Shown: positions 47,862 through 60,056, counted from the stretch's first letter. The stretch is DNA of 64,000 bases from Anniella stebbinsi (GCA_029215795.1 JARDYH010000005.1:33238001-33302000), one strand, 5' to 3'. Numbers and translations: made by a program. The notes: generated from the sequence alone by a model not told the origin.

Positions 47862-47919
47862 GTCTGCCTTATGGATGGGAAGAGGCCTATACAGCAGATG
47901 GGATCAAATACTTCATCAA
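47862..47919 (+). CDS. STXBP4: STXBP4 exon encoding the first half of the WW domain
   Basis: Seen: a pyrimidine-rich tract ends in CTAG at 47858-47861. A 58-base exon follows, then a GTGAGT donor at 47920. Joined to the T at 5287 it reads Cys, then LPYGWEEAYTADGIKYFI, then AA as the first two bases of a split codon. This is the first part of a WW domain: the leading Leu-Pro, the first signature Trp in GWEE, and the aromatic pair in IKYFI. The second signature Trp and closing Pro are absent because the exon ends in phase 2. Known: WW domains bind proline-rich ligands, and STXBP4 carries one near its C-terminus. The match is close to mammalian STXBP4 as I recall it. The terminal exon is not in the window. 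Reading through the donor would put Lys where the family has Asn. Confidence 0.9.
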
Positions 47920-48567
47920 GTGAGTACCGTTATCAACTGTTTGAAGGATGTTAATAGCACATATGAAAGACAATGAACAAAAATATTTACGTTGAGCAAA
48001 ATAGAAAGTCTTGAAATCTTCTGGACAATATAATAAAACTAAGAGATGAACATTTGCAGTGCACACTGTAATGCATAGGGCCACTGTATTCTTTTCACCA
48101 GCTAGCCACAGTAACCTCCAGCCTACCCAGTCTCTGAAACATCACAGCTATGCAAAGGTGTGGTAATGAAATTTAGTTACTTTTTTTGAATCATGAGAGT
48201 TCTATGGATGGGACTTCCAGTAGTGAACTGTGGGGAATGTAGCTCCGGTACGTGCCTTTGGAACTCTTAAGCTAAAGCCAATCAAATAATACCTTGCCTT
48301 AGTTCTTTGATGAAGGTGTGTGCACGTTTATTAAATGTCAATTTAGATTAAAACAATGATCTCTTGACTATCATTCCTGCACTCCCAAGTTTTGCACATT
48401 TATTGCTGGGGACTGGAGATGACAGCCAGGCTCCAAGTCTTTAATAAAAAGGAGAGAAAGTTTGTGCATCAATCCCATGCCTGCAATGCTTCTGCCTCCA
48501 GCAACAACAAGGAGCTCTTGCCAACCCCCCCCCCAAAAAAACCCAATACCCCAACCTATGTTAGCAA

Positions 48568-48913
48568 GGGTCCCCTCTACAAGAATTTGGTTTGACGCCC
48601 GGTTGTACGATTATGCTCATCTTCTCGCAATCGCTTTTACGCCTAATCCCTATACACGGGAGGCGGTGAAACGCATTAATGGTCGTATGGAACGCGCTTT
48701 AAAGGTGTTTAATGCGGAGAATTGCTTGTCTACGTGGTCATAAGGCGCTTTAACTCCCGCGGTAAATTAAAACTCGCTATTTAATGCGCATTCGATAATG
48801 CGCATAATCGGACAGAAAAAGCGCTTCAACCCCCGATTTGTGCTCCGTTCACGTGGAGGTAAAATCGGTAATGCGCTTTGAAAGAGCTTTAAATCGCTCT
48901 TGTAGAGGCACCC
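48568..48913. mobile_element. CpG-dense terminal-inverted-repeat element
   Basis: The ends GGGTCCCCTCTACAAGA and (reverse complement of the right) GGGTGCCTCTACAAGAGC are inverted repeats. The interior has about 29 CpG in 310 bases, far above the neighbouring DNA, and repeated GCGCTTTAA-like motifs (near 48695, 48747, 48821 and 48875) plus AATGCGCAT palindromes. It resembles a non-autonomous DNA transposon with subterminal motifs, possibly Harbinger-like by the GGG start. Superfamily is uncertain because no target duplication is evident. A frame through the left half ends AVKRINGRMERALKVFNAEN, which I do not recognise. Confidence 0.6.
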
Positions 48914-49593
48914 AAGGACTGTGTGATGTTCTCCCCCAGCTCACCATGCCAAGGAGCACCAGTTCTGCACTGCGATGCACCAGGGGAAAGCCTGAGGCAG
49001 AAAATCCAAATGGTGCCCCCACCTTCAAATTGGTAATAAATAAATAAATAAATTGACATTGACATTGATAAATTTTCAAATCTGTATAGTTACATTTTTT
49101 CTTTCCCTCCGTTTTGTTGAAATTGTACAATCAAATATTAATTATTTTAAACCTTGGCAAAAATATAATAACAACCAAAATAGCAGACAGTTTGCTGCCC
49201 TTTCATAGTAACCGCCCCCCCCCCCCCTCAGCTGCCTTCTGTGGTAGGCTATCTCCGCGTGCCTAATGCTAGACCCTGTTTTTTGGGAAGAAACTGTGGC
49301 CTCCTAATAATGCAGAAGTTTACCTCAGGACCCCTGGTGAGCCCTTTTCTGAAAAGCAGTGCCAGCCCACAACATGTTGCTGCCTGAAGTGAAGCCTGTC
49401 TATGTGTGAGAGTGTTCGCATGCACACACGCACACATACGGGGCCAACACTTATGCTTTGCTGCCTTTTAGAAAGGGCTATAAAAGATATTTCTGTTACA
49501 TAATTGAAAAAATGTTTGAAAACCGCTGCTGCTGCTCTGCTCGTCCTCATCTTGCTCCACCACTCAAGATTACAATTCCTGCCTTCATCTAGT

Positions 49594-49735
49594 GCAGGGA
49601 TGGGGAACGTATGACCCTCCGGACGTTGTTGGACTGCAGCTTCCATCAGCTCTAACCAACATAGCCAATGATGAAGGGATGATGGGACTTGCAGTTCAAC
49701 AACATCTGGGGGCTCACACGTTCCCTATCTCTCAC
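49594..49735. mobile_element. GATGTTGTTGG-family foldback MITE
   Basis: GCAGGGATGGGGAACGTATG, CCGGACGTTGTTGGACTGCA and a centre CTAACCAACATAGCCAATGA. The returning arm is GATGATGGGACTTGCAGTTC, AACAACATCTGGGGGCTCAC and GTTCCCTATCTC. Confidence 0.78.
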
Positions 49736-50825
49736 CTAGTGCACAAACAAGCACACCTCCACAGCAAGTCACGCCCCCTTGCTAGATGGCAGGGCCCTGA
49801 TTAAAAGGTACGTTGCAAATAAAATCTTGGATCTCACAGCTGTAAACATGAAACGTCTTTCCTGGGCACAGCCCTGAAGCGAGCTGAAAGATATCAGTCA
49901 GCTTCTGGGCATTTCTGTTTGCCTGTTCTTATAAAATCAGTGGTGCCATTCCCTGCTCCTGCCCTGTACATCCTGTGCTTACCATGTATCATAGTGTTGG
50001 TAGAAAAGGTACTTCCTGATGTAGGGAGAGAACTGACTTTGTGTCTGATCGCTTTAGTGTGAATGTGTTATGTGTCTGTTCTGTATTTTAATCAATAACG
50101 AGTCATGCCTTCAAATTGTGCTGCGTACTCGATGTTATAATAGCAAACTTATATCATCAAAGCAAAAAAGAAAAAAAAAGATTAAGGGGGAAATATGCAT
50201 GTATGAAATGTCATCTCCATTTGACAAAAAGCAAGACAACCTGTGCAAACAAATGACTTTTAAAGATCTGTCCTGAGACTTAAGGCAGAGGTGACATTGA
50301 GAAGATGTTGCAGCAACACGCCATCTTAAATACGATGTCAGATTTCACAGAAAACATGAAAAGGGATAATCTTCTGGAGTTGGGTTTTTTTTTTAAGATA
50401 CAAAGAATTAAGATCAGTCCCATTTTCCCATTTGTTCTTTAGGCCTCCAATAACTAAAGGATTTTCTTAGTCATTTTCCTTTTGAACAGATCGATCCTCA
50501 AAGAATTTCACAGATGCAAGCCCTCTTGAAATGAACATCATGAACTTGAAAGAGATTTAGCAGCTGTTGGAGGATCTTTAAAGTTAAAAAGTCCAAACGC
50601 ACTCTTTAAAAAGACTTTGCGTATCATTTATGTAGGATAGAATCATGAAAAAAGTGGCAAAACAATGCTATCCAGAGCTCTGTGGTGGTCAATGCTTACA
50701 CAAGACTCTGTAAGCTTGTTCAGACAACACGCTAAGCCATAGTTAGTCCGCTAACCCTTTTGCAACAAATGGTTCGTGAGCGTGTTTAAACTGTGGGGTA
50801 ATTGCAGAGGCTGTCTTGTAAGAAT

Positions 50826-50858
50826 TATTGTTGTTGTTGTTGTTGTTGTTATTATTAT
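50826..50858. repeat. (TTG)n/(TTA)n microsatellite
   Basis: TTG triplets changing to TTA. The reverse frame through it gives an Asn run and is not a gene. Confidence 0.92.
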
Positions 50859-51244
50859 CAAGATCATCCACCAAGAAGTCAATTTTAATGTTGTATGTTG
50901 TATTGTTGTATTGTCTGTGTTTTATTTTTGTTTGAAAAATAAAAACTTTTAAATTCAAAAGAGCATCCACCAAGGATGCTCTTGTTGAACATCCTTGGTG
51001 CTCAAGCAGCCAGGAATTGGTCTAGGTGAACTTGTGCTTTCTTTGAAATGCATAATGATGTGTGTTCAGTGGTTCACAGACTCCTTCAGGGTTCCATATT
51101 GGTATTGGGGTGTCTGTGTGTGCATGTTTTGAGGGCCAGTGTTATGGTTCAAGTTGATGTTAACCCAGAAAAGGGGCCAGAAGGTATTTTCAGATTCATG
51201 ACAGCTCAACCTTTATGGCGGGTTTAAGGCTGAAATGTAATTTC

Positions 51245-51264
51245 GGGGGGGGGGGGGGGGGGGG
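51245..51264. repeat. Poly-G tract (20 G)
   Basis: An unbroken run of 20 G. Comparable runs occur at 43146-43162 (17 G) and 61786-61800 (15 G). Confidence 0.93.
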
Positions 51265-51992
51265 ACAAAAGAAAAACATTATCACAAATATCCAGTGCCG
51301 TATGAAGGGTCCATATGAGGTCAGCTTCATATTTTGCCTTTAGTCTAAACAAGTGGAACCTGCAACAAAGTGTTGCAGCATGGAGAGCTCTTATGCAAGG
51401 CTCCAGCCAGCCAGCTATGCCCTTTTCTAAGAAACTCCAGTCCCCCCTGCCCCCTGGTTTTGCACCCTCCCAGCAATGATACAGTGAGCATGCTTAGTTG
51501 GGCTGTTTGGGGTTGTGTCCACTCACCCAACTCCTTTTAGATTTTTTCCCTAAAGGTTTTTATACTTCTGTAATCGACGCTTGCTTATCTCTTTCTGTCT
51601 TATGTGTGGATGGTGCTGTTTGAGCTATTTAAAGATCTACACTTGGAGAATGAAGTTGTTGTTGTCGTCGTCATCATCATCATCTTTTTTGCTTTATTGT
51701 TACCAGTAAACAAATGCCACTTCTGAGAGTTATTTCAGAGAATGCTAGTTGTGCCAAGTATGCTTAGGCAGATCCTTTTGAGAGCTGCATTTTAAAGCTA
51801 AACCATGGCTGTGTGACATTAAGAAACGTGGTGACAAATATGAGTTTTCACTTTGGCAATTTGACTTTGATTTTTGGCAATTTGCAGAGGCAAATTTCCA
51901 TAACTGTGCCCACCCCCAATCAATCAATGCAATGGAACCTGGTTTTTCACAAGTGACTATCTACACTAGGAACTTCTTGAACAACATTCAAA

Positions 51993-51996
<4 letters not shown>

Positions 51997-52034
<38 letters not shown>
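51997..52034. repeat. (AT)n microsatellite
   Basis: About 19 uninterrupted AT dinucleotides, the longest such tract in the window. Confidence 0.95.
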
Positions 52035-52036
<2 letters not shown>

Positions 52037-52775
52037 TAGGCCTCAGGTGATTGACATATGTGATTCCATATGAATTAGGTATCTTTTGTGATCACAGTAG
52101 ATTTCAAACTAGAGTTTCAAGTCTAACAATTATATTCTAGAATAAAAGTAAAACAATAGGGTTGTTGCCTTTATTCTGGAGTCATGGTTTGAGAAATGAT
52201 TCTAAAAACCTAAGTCAGTCCCTGAAACATCTCAATATACGGCATTATAAAACATTGGAGTTGAAGTACAATGAGTTTTGGATTGCTTCTGAGGGTTGTT
52301 TCACACATTGCATTAGATTATTCAATACCTCATCACTCAATGAGTCTCATCCTGAACATGTGAACTGCCTCTGTTTAAAATATATTGTGTGTTTGAGGTG
52401 GCATCCAATTATCCCAAAGCTCTATTTGTGCTGATCAATCTCCGAAGGCTGCTTCATGCATCATTTGAGGTCTGTGTCAGTGAATGATGAACTCGCCCTT
52501 ACTTGTGTTCAGTCCTTCAGGATATGTTTGCCATCACATTTTCAAATTTCTTTCTGCAATCATGAGAGCTGGAAATATACATCTTCAGTGAAATGTGGAA
52601 TTCTCAAGGTTGCTATGTGGCTTTGGCACTACAGAGTGCTGCTTCACACAATATGTTACAATGCATGATACATTTTTTGCAGGATAAGTATTTATTTACT
52701 TAAAGCATGGATTCAGAGAACTGCAAAGTATGCATGGTGAAAGCCACCACATTTTTTAATATTTAAAGTCATCGA

Positions 52776-53249
52776 CTGGGTTCACAGAATATGCTGTGAC
52801 TGTGGGTTGTTGTTGAACCGTGGGTTGCTGTAGTGCCATGGGTTATCGTGTTGTCTGAACGCAGCGCGTTTTCCACAGGGTGGCTTGTTAACCATGCAGT
52901 GTGGATCAAACAAACCACCTTGAGAACCCATGGTTTGTTGTCGAGTTGTTCAACGTGGTTAACAAGCCACACTGCATGGTTAACAAGTCATCCTGTTTTG
53001 TTACTGTTCACAATAAAAAAGCAAAAAAGAAAATTGAAAAAAACAAAACAAAACAAAAAACAAGTCATCCTGTGGAAAATGCACTGCATTCAAACAACAC
53101 GATAACCTACCCTGCGGAAAACACATTGCCTCCAGACAACACGATAACCCATGGTTCTACAACAACCCATGGTTCAACAACAACCCATGATTCTACAACA
53201 ACCCACACTCAACAGTTGAATGTGAGTTAATGTGTTATGTGAACCCAGC
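52776..53249. mobile_element. Foldback element with internal CAACCCATGGTT repeats
   Basis: The ends CTGGGTTCACAGAATATG and GTTATGTGAACCCAG (ending about 53248) are inverted repeats. The interior has many inverted copies of ACAACCCATGGTT, GTTAACAAGCCAC and GTTGTCTGAACGCAG. A degraded member of the ACAACAC family. Confidence 0.6.
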
Positions 53250-53321
53250 TGTTGTGTGAATTTCAGAGGAGCTCTCTTGTGCATGGAAATCAGTGTGCAT
53301 GTATAAAAGGGATACTTTAGA

Positions 53322-53447
53322 GCAGGGATGGAGAACACGTGGCCCTCTAAATGTTGTTGGACTGCAGTTCTCATCATCCCTGGCTAGGCTATGCTGGCTA
53401 GAACTGATGGGAGTAGCAGCAACATCTGGAGGGCCACATGCTTCCAC
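53322..53447. mobile_element. GATGTTGTTGG-family foldback MITE
   Basis: GCAGGGATGGAGAACACGTG, CTAAATGTTGTTGGACTGCA, then GGCTAGGCTATGCTGGCTAG at the centre and GGAGTAGCAGCAACATCTGG, AGGGCCACATGC on return. Near full length. Confidence 0.78.
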
Positions 53448-54215
53448 CTGTATTTTAGAGTGCCCTTTCCACTATTAGCCCCCATGGCAGCTATGGGCCA
53501 AATGTGACAAGGAGCCATTTGTGACATTAGCAGTGTTGTGAATAGCTTTTTAAAAAATAAATATAGACTATGGGGCCCAATCTGGGGTCCTGGTTGGGGT
53601 TATAGGGGCTGTAATGTGTTGGCCCCTGCTGCAGTACTGCTCTAGATGGAGGGCACCTGCACCTGTCATTTGCACTGGAAGAGAAGCTTCCATTTATATG
53701 AATGGAAGCTTTCCTTCCAGTGCAAATAGCAAACACCCTCCTCCCCCAATTGAGACCACCATAGCAGAGGACAAAGGGTTAAATGCCTCCCTATTTCTGC
53801 CAGGATCCCAATCCTGATCACTCCTTCCCACCCATCCGCACCCTGTTGATGATAATGCAAACATCCTGCCATTGACAAGCTAATTAAAAACTCATTATCT
53901 TGATTTAGGCTGCCAGTGATAGACTTGAACTTTTTGATAAGTTAGATTTCAGCTATTTCATATGAGAGTCTCTCTTTGAAATTCCTTTGTTCAAGCATAG
54001 GCACTTTAAGATCAGTGACTGCATGTCCTGGGAAGTTAAAATGTTCTCCCACTGGTTTCTGAATACTGCGCTTTCTGATGCTGCGAGTTTTGTGTCGATA
54101 CTTTTTTTTGCATAGACACTGACCTGTTTTGTCCTATGTAGATTGCAGAAGGGCAGTTGATAACGTATATCACATGGGAAGAGGAGCAGATGAACGGACC
54201 TTCATCCATTGAGGC

Positions 54216-54535
54216 CAGGGTGACCAGATGAAATCCAGGTCAGGGCTCATGTAACTTTAACAGTTGTAGAGAAAAGGGAATTTCAGCCGGTGTCATTTGT
54301 ATGCAATTAGTTCCTGGTGAAATTCCCTCTTCATCACAACTGTTAAAGGTGCAGGCATTATACTAGAGTGACCATATACAAAAGAAGGCAGGGCCCCTGC
54401 AACTTTAACAGTTGTGATGAAGAGGGAATTTCACCAGGAACTAATTGCATACAAATGACACCGGCTGAAATTCCCTTTTCTCTACAACTGTTAAAGTTAC
54501 ATGAGCCCTGACCTGGATTTTATCTGGTCAGCCTA
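54216..54535 (+). mobile_element. Hairpin hAT-like MITE, copy 4
   Basis: A 320-base foldback element. The left end is CAGGGTGACCAG (first base changed from T to C) and the right end is CTGGTCAGCCTA. A perfect 8-base duplication ATTGAGGC lies at 54208-54215 and 54536-54543. Same loop orientation as copy 3 and the same terminal subtype. Confidence 0.9.
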
Positions 54536-54727
54536 ATTGAGGCTGACATTCTTAGGTCCTGTAATCATGTTGCCAGCGTAGATATAGGTGGTGTGCAGAG
54601 TTGGGATCTGGGTTTGTTTCTGCGTCTGACCCCTGTCTTTGTGTCGCTGTTGTGTGGCCTGTTGTTTCTGATGAGTAGCTGTTTTAGATTAGGGGGCAGT
54701 TGTATGCAATAACAGGCATACCACTTT

Positions 54728-55545
54728 ATTTATTTATTTATTTCCCGCCTTTTTCCCAGGGTTGGGACTCAAGGTGGTTTACAAGATTAAAACATGTACA
54801 ATTAAAACATATAAAAATAAATTTACAAAAGTTAAAATAGAATTAAACCTGCAGTAAAATTAAAAACACTTCAAAAAAATTTAAAACAGTAACAGATTTA
54901 AAAAGGAAAGGAAAAAAAGGTCCAGAGTACTTCCAAAAGCCTGCTGGAATAAAAAAAGGGTTTGCCTGCCTCTGAAAGTGTAGCACAGAGGGAGTCAGCC
55001 TAGCCTCTCTAGGAAGGGAGTTCCAGAGCCTTGAAACAGCCACCGAGAAGGCCCTCTCCCGCGTACCCATCAGGCGTGCCTGGGATGTTGGTTAGGGTGA
55101 CCAGATAAAATCCAGGTCAGGGCTCATGTAACTTTAACAGTTGTAGAGAAAAGGGAATTTCAGCCGGTGTCATTTGTATGCAGTTAGTTCCTGGTGAAAT
55201 CACAACAGTTAAAGTTGCAGGGGCCCTGCCTTCTTTTGTATATGGTCACTCTAGTATAGTGCCTGCACCTTTAACTGTTGTGATGAAGAGGGAATTTCAC
55301 CAGGAACTAATTGCATACAAATGACACTGACTGAAATTCCTTTTGCTTTACAACTGTTAAAGTTACATGAGCCCTGACCTGGATTTTATCTGGTCACCCT
55401 AATGTTGGTGGGACTGAGAGAAGGGCCTCCCCAGAAGATCTCAGAGCATGGGCAGGCTCATATGGGAGAATACGGTCTTTCAGATAACCTGGACCTGAGC
55501 CATATAGGACTTTATAGGCCTGTGAGAGGGAAGTATCATTGCCTA
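54728..55545 (-). mobile_element. L2-type LINE 3' fragment interrupted by MITE copy 5
   Basis: The tail TTTATTTATTTATTTCCCGC with GACTCAAGGTGGTTTACAAG starts at 54728. The minus strand then encodes a C-terminal piece (FSVAVSRLWNSLPREARLTP, related to the LWNDLPEETR segment of the large L2). The sequence breaks at 55093-55401 where the hairpin element sits and resumes after it with GGCAGGCTCATATGGGAGAA and CAGATAACCTGGACCTGAGC blocks. Confidence 0.78.
55093..55401 (-). mobile_element. Hairpin hAT-like MITE, copy 5, inserted inside an L2 copy
   Basis: A 309-base foldback element with ends TAGGGTGACC and GGTCACCCTA. A perfect 8-base duplication ATGTTGGT lies at 55085-55092 and 55402-55409. It interrupts an L2-type fragment that continues on both sides, so the empty site can be read directly. 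The left arm lacks about 11 bases (the CCCTCTTCAT part) that the right arm keeps. Loop orientation is opposite to copies 3 and 4. Confidence 0.9.
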
Positions 55546-58500
55546 AGATGGGCTGTAAATCACTGATATACTGAAGTGGTTTTACTGGAAGCTATGGTGC
55601 ACTCCACTTGTTGTCACCTATGTTTATTTTTTATCATTTTGCCATGTTGTTTTTTCGATTGCATGTTTTAATGGTTTATCTCCCAGTTAGAGCCCCACCT
55701 ACTGATGACACCAGGTGGTGGCAGTCGTCTCTTCAGTGGTGGGCAGTCACCATTTTAGATTTCCCATAATCCCCCGGAGTACTTGATGCCACTCTGAGGC
55801 ATTGTAGGAAATGAATTTTTAAATGGTGGTGTGTAGGCATCTACCTTCTAGCAGAGGGGTCCTAGAGTAGGCTTCAGTACAGGTGGGCCCTGCCAGGGCA
55901 CTGGCAGCTGCCTAAGGATGCCAGGTGCTGACACCAGCCTTGTGGCATTCTGGAGTGTAGTCACTCCTTGAAAACCATAAGCCTTGCACAATCAAGCAGT
56001 GAAGAAATGAATGCAGGTCTGGAAGGAATAGGATCGCGTCTATTGGCTGCATCCCCAGACTCCACCCATTAATTGGAATGTGCACCCTGAATGCACAATC
56101 TGTACCCTGCAAAAATAGAGGATACTGATGGCATGTTCAGAGTCCATGCATAGTGGGGTGTATGCACATGAGTCCCTGTGCACAATGCATATGTAGAGGT
56201 CAAAGGGTGAGCTCCATTATGGCCTTGGACACATTCCTTTCTACACCAACAGGGCTAAACTCTCCAAAGCAAGGCATTGCCTGGGTTGGAACCCAGCAGT
56301 GGTCCCTCAAGACTGGGCAGTTGTGACCCAGATTTTGAAAGAAACCTGCTTTCCAGTGGCAAAGCTGTCCTTTCTCTGGAGGAGAACATACTTGGAAGTG
56401 CTTCTAAATCAGATGATCCCATTCAGCAGACTTTAATATAACTGCTGTGCATTTAAATAGGGATTAGTGGGATGGTTGGTACTTAACAGCACTGCTGCTA
56501 ATACTCTAACCCTCTTGTATTGCTTGGCTGTGACTTTCAATCCGGTCTTTCACTCTCTGGTATTTGGAACCATGGCAGCCATGATGGGCTCAGAACGTTT
56601 TCACCACTGGTCTCTTTCCAAGGGACAAAATTAGATACAGGAACATGTCTTGGTTATCATAGCAATTATAATTTCCCAAATCTTGCAGCCGTTAATCTAG
56701 AAACTTCTAACGTTCTTTTGTCCTTTGATGTGCTCTGGATTTCAGGGGAACTGGAGATGATTGTGTGGATTCATTAGAAGTTGACAGCATGCAAGGGGTG
56801 TGGAATAGAGCATTTGGTTTGTTGTAGGTAACAGGCTCTTTAAAATGCCAGGTGCATTAACTGAGTAGCCAGTAGCTTGATTGAATCCATTAATTGGGAT
56901 AACTGCTGATTGAATGCAATGAATGCTCCAGGAATATGAATATCCCATAAGCCTGGGACAAAATGCTGTTAGATTTCTTTAAATATCTCTGAAGCAGAGT
57001 GGCATGGCAGGATGAAGCAGGCTGCTTGAGAAATCAGAGCTTAGAAGGAGCTACAGCAGAACATATTTCTGCAAATAACAGGCAGGAATAAAACATTTAT
57101 GCAGAGACGTCCTGATGGGGAAAACATTTCTGGCTCATGTGAGCTGGAGCTGATAAGACAATAAAACATCGAACTGGATTTTTTAAATCATCTGGTATTA
57201 TTTATGAGTTATCTCATGAAGTCAGACTATACGCAGATTGAATCATCCAGTTTACAAAACATTCTGCGGACCACTTCACCTGAGGGGAGCCAGACGGTAG
57301 CTGCCGAAAAACTTAGATGTGCTGCTTGGAACCGCCACAGATGGGGAGGGGGTTGTCTGTAGAAAACAACCACACGGTTCAGTCCAGCATCATCACTCCT
57401 CCACTGCCTCACATTTCCAAGCAGTTTTGAAGGGCAGCAATATAAGGGTTAACCCCCTGATCTGAGACTGCAAACATCAGGCAGGTCATGTGATTGCAAA
57501 CAGCATGGGACTATCACATGAGGCTCCTAGTTTGACTCCACCCATTATTAACAGCATAGACAGGCCTTCCCCAGGCTGGTTCCATCCAGATTTTGTGGAC
57601 TTCAACTCTCATCACCTTTTGTCAGCATGACTAGTGGTCAAGAATCCAAGGAATTGTCATCTAAAACTTCTAGAGGCCATCAGGTTTGGAAGAATGCCAT
57701 AGACAATCAACCCTGTATTGTATTCCAGGTGGCTGTAGGAACACACCAGTATAAAGCTTATGCTATGGAGGGAATGCATTCAGGTAGCTCACCTGATCTC
57801 TGCACCTCCAGAAACTCCAGCCTGCACCAGTTTCTCTTTCAGTCCCTCTAGGGACACAATTGCAAGATTTGGCTATACACTCACTCTGGATGCATGGATT
57901 AGCTTGCACACAATTCATCCCTGCACAAATGCCACTGGAATGTGAGGAAGCCACATGCAGTACAGTAATGCTCTTGCACAGATCTCATTCATCCAAGTGA
58001 AATATGCGTAGAAGAACATTTTGGCGGATGCACCCATTCGTGTTTTGGTTCTGCCAGTGCCAGACTCCATCTCAGCATGGGCTAATATCCAGAAGCTGCA
58101 GTTTCAGCAAAGCTAGCAAAGGATTTCTGTGATAATAAAAAACTGCACCATTTGCCAGACTAAGGCATGGTATTAGGATATTCAGCTTATGACTGAATTC
58201 ACCAGTGAAAAACTGATGATCCTGCCGAGGTGACTGCAATTTCGGCACTGAATAGCACAGGGTTTCAGCTCTTGCTGTACTCCCTAGGTGGGTGAAGTTA
58301 GCAAATGAAATATGGAACAAGTCATCTTGCATGTAAGTATATGCATTCTTGTATCTCATTTAAGGCCGTCTGCCATTTATGTGGCTCCTAGCTTCCAATT
58401 CCATTGGAAGCAGAGGATTCAACAAATAGAAATAGTCCCACTGAAAGGGAAAGCCAAAGAGTACTCATTCTTGGCAGAAAGATTATTTTTTTCCTCTTAT

Positions 58501-58817
58501 TTTTGTCATGAAAATAAATCATTGCATCAGTTACCAGTATGACTTATGTTAGGAAGCTATGCCATAAAATACTTAGTCTCATGGAGAGGACAAAAAACAA
58601 ACCACAAGATTCCAGAACAAGGTCGTTGTATGTTTTTTTAAAAGTTGGTTCTCCAAACTGCCTTTTGGAGGTGGTTTGGATCAATCTATGTTAGGGTGGT
58701 TGTTTCAGCCATGCGTATAATGGCACTTCAGCTAGGGTGGTACAAGATCATGGCCATGATGCATCTAATATTAAGCATTCTTTGGTGCTACTGATTTCAG
58801 TGGGGGAATAACACATA

Positions 58818-59043
58818 GGCTGAATTCGGACAACACGATAGTCAATGGTAGGGTAATAATCAACTTTACTGTTGTTTATCTAGGGGGTACTCTCCACACA
58901 ACATGGTAATAAATAATCAACCGTGGTGTGGATTAGGATCAGCCCTGAGTTGACTATGGAAGCATCCAGACGACATGATATTCAATACAACTGACGATTG
59001 TTTCCCTCCTCCCAGTTGACTATTGTGTTGTCTGAATTCAGCC
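58818..59043. mobile_element. Foldback element, GGCTGAATTC ends
   Basis: A 226-base element. The left end GGCTGAATTCGGACAACACG and the right end (reverse complement GGCTGAATTCAGACAACACA) match for over 25 bases with few differences, then continue GATAGTCAA. It is the best-preserved member of this family. No convincing target-site duplication. Confidence 0.75.
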
Positions 59044-59124
59044 ATTGACTAAACTTCCCCCCACTTGAAATCAGTGCAAACGTAACATGGGTTGGATTGT
59101 GCCTGGTATGTGTAAATAGGATCT

Positions 59125-59335
59125 TATTTATTATTATTTATTATTTATTTATTAAAACATTTATATTCTGCCCTATGTCACAAGGATCTTAGCGTGGCGT
59201 ACAGGTAAAATCATACATATAAAATATAATAAATATACAATTCTAAGAACAAATTAAACCATTAATATATTAAAACCAATACAAAAATTTGAAAACGGTA
59301 AAATCCAATTAAAACAAGACAGTGTGCAGACTGGT
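59125..59335 (-). mobile_element. LINE 3' tail fragment
   Basis: A TTATTATTTATTATTTATTT tract is followed by TTTATATTCTGCCCTATGTC and an A-rich untranslated region. This is the same class of tail as the other L2/CR1 ends, in reverse orientation. No coding part. Confidence 0.62.
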
Positions 59336-60056
59336 GGATTTTGTGTATTCCATGATAGTGATGCCACCAAATTTAACATCCTGAAGTTCTCAGCTGTGTT
59401 GTTGTTGTATACTCCCCACAAAGATAGGCTTAAAATAGGTTGCCGTTGCTGGTGAAATTTCCAAAGTCAGTGGGAAGCTGAAAAGGGCATCTGGCAGTCA
59501 TGGGCTGGGGGGCTTCAGTACCTTGCAGAAGTCCTTCTCCTTCCCCATCACTGGTAGAATATATTATGCAAAATAAACAAAGATCACAAGATTTGGCTTT
59601 TCTCAGTGCAGAATTTTGGATTGCCGTAGAGGAGATTTTGTTAAAAGCACACTGCATGCATAGTCCTGAATGGACTTCCCAGATGATTGCACAGGCATAA
59701 GGACATAGAAAATAACAGCCACATAAAGCAAGTTGGTGTTCCAGAAACAACCCACCCCAGGCAATCTCTTCTGTCCTCCTACCACATTCAACTTTGCCAT
59801 ATTGCAGCACAATATCATGAGACTAATTCCCCCAAACTAGGTAAGGTTTGCTATCTTCCCACATCCACCCACTTGCTTTCATATACGTGAAATTTCAAAG
59901 GATTTTGTCCCTATTAAATTTACTTTGCTATCTGCCTTATCAAAAAAGCAAGTGTTGACTCTTTCAGATACATTGTGTACCATCAGAGATAGTGAGGGAG
60001 TAATGTTTTAAATTTAAAGCTATTCCTGGAAAGCACGGCTCAGATTTACAGTTTTT

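Noticed and set aside
48462..48743. 93-codon frame ending in a plausible-looking AVKRINGRMERALKVFN segment
   Set aside because: Half lies in low-complexity Pro/Lys sequence and half in the CpG-dense inverted-repeat element. No domain is recognisable and it crosses the element boundary.
50743..50973. Reverse-strand frame with a poly-Asn run
   Set aside because: The Asn run is the translation of a TTG/TTA microsatellite.
56757..56778. GTGTGGATTCATTAG considered as the Trp-containing second half of the WW domain
   Set aside because: The frame gives no Thr-rich strand or closing Pro, and no acceptor with the right phase precedes it.
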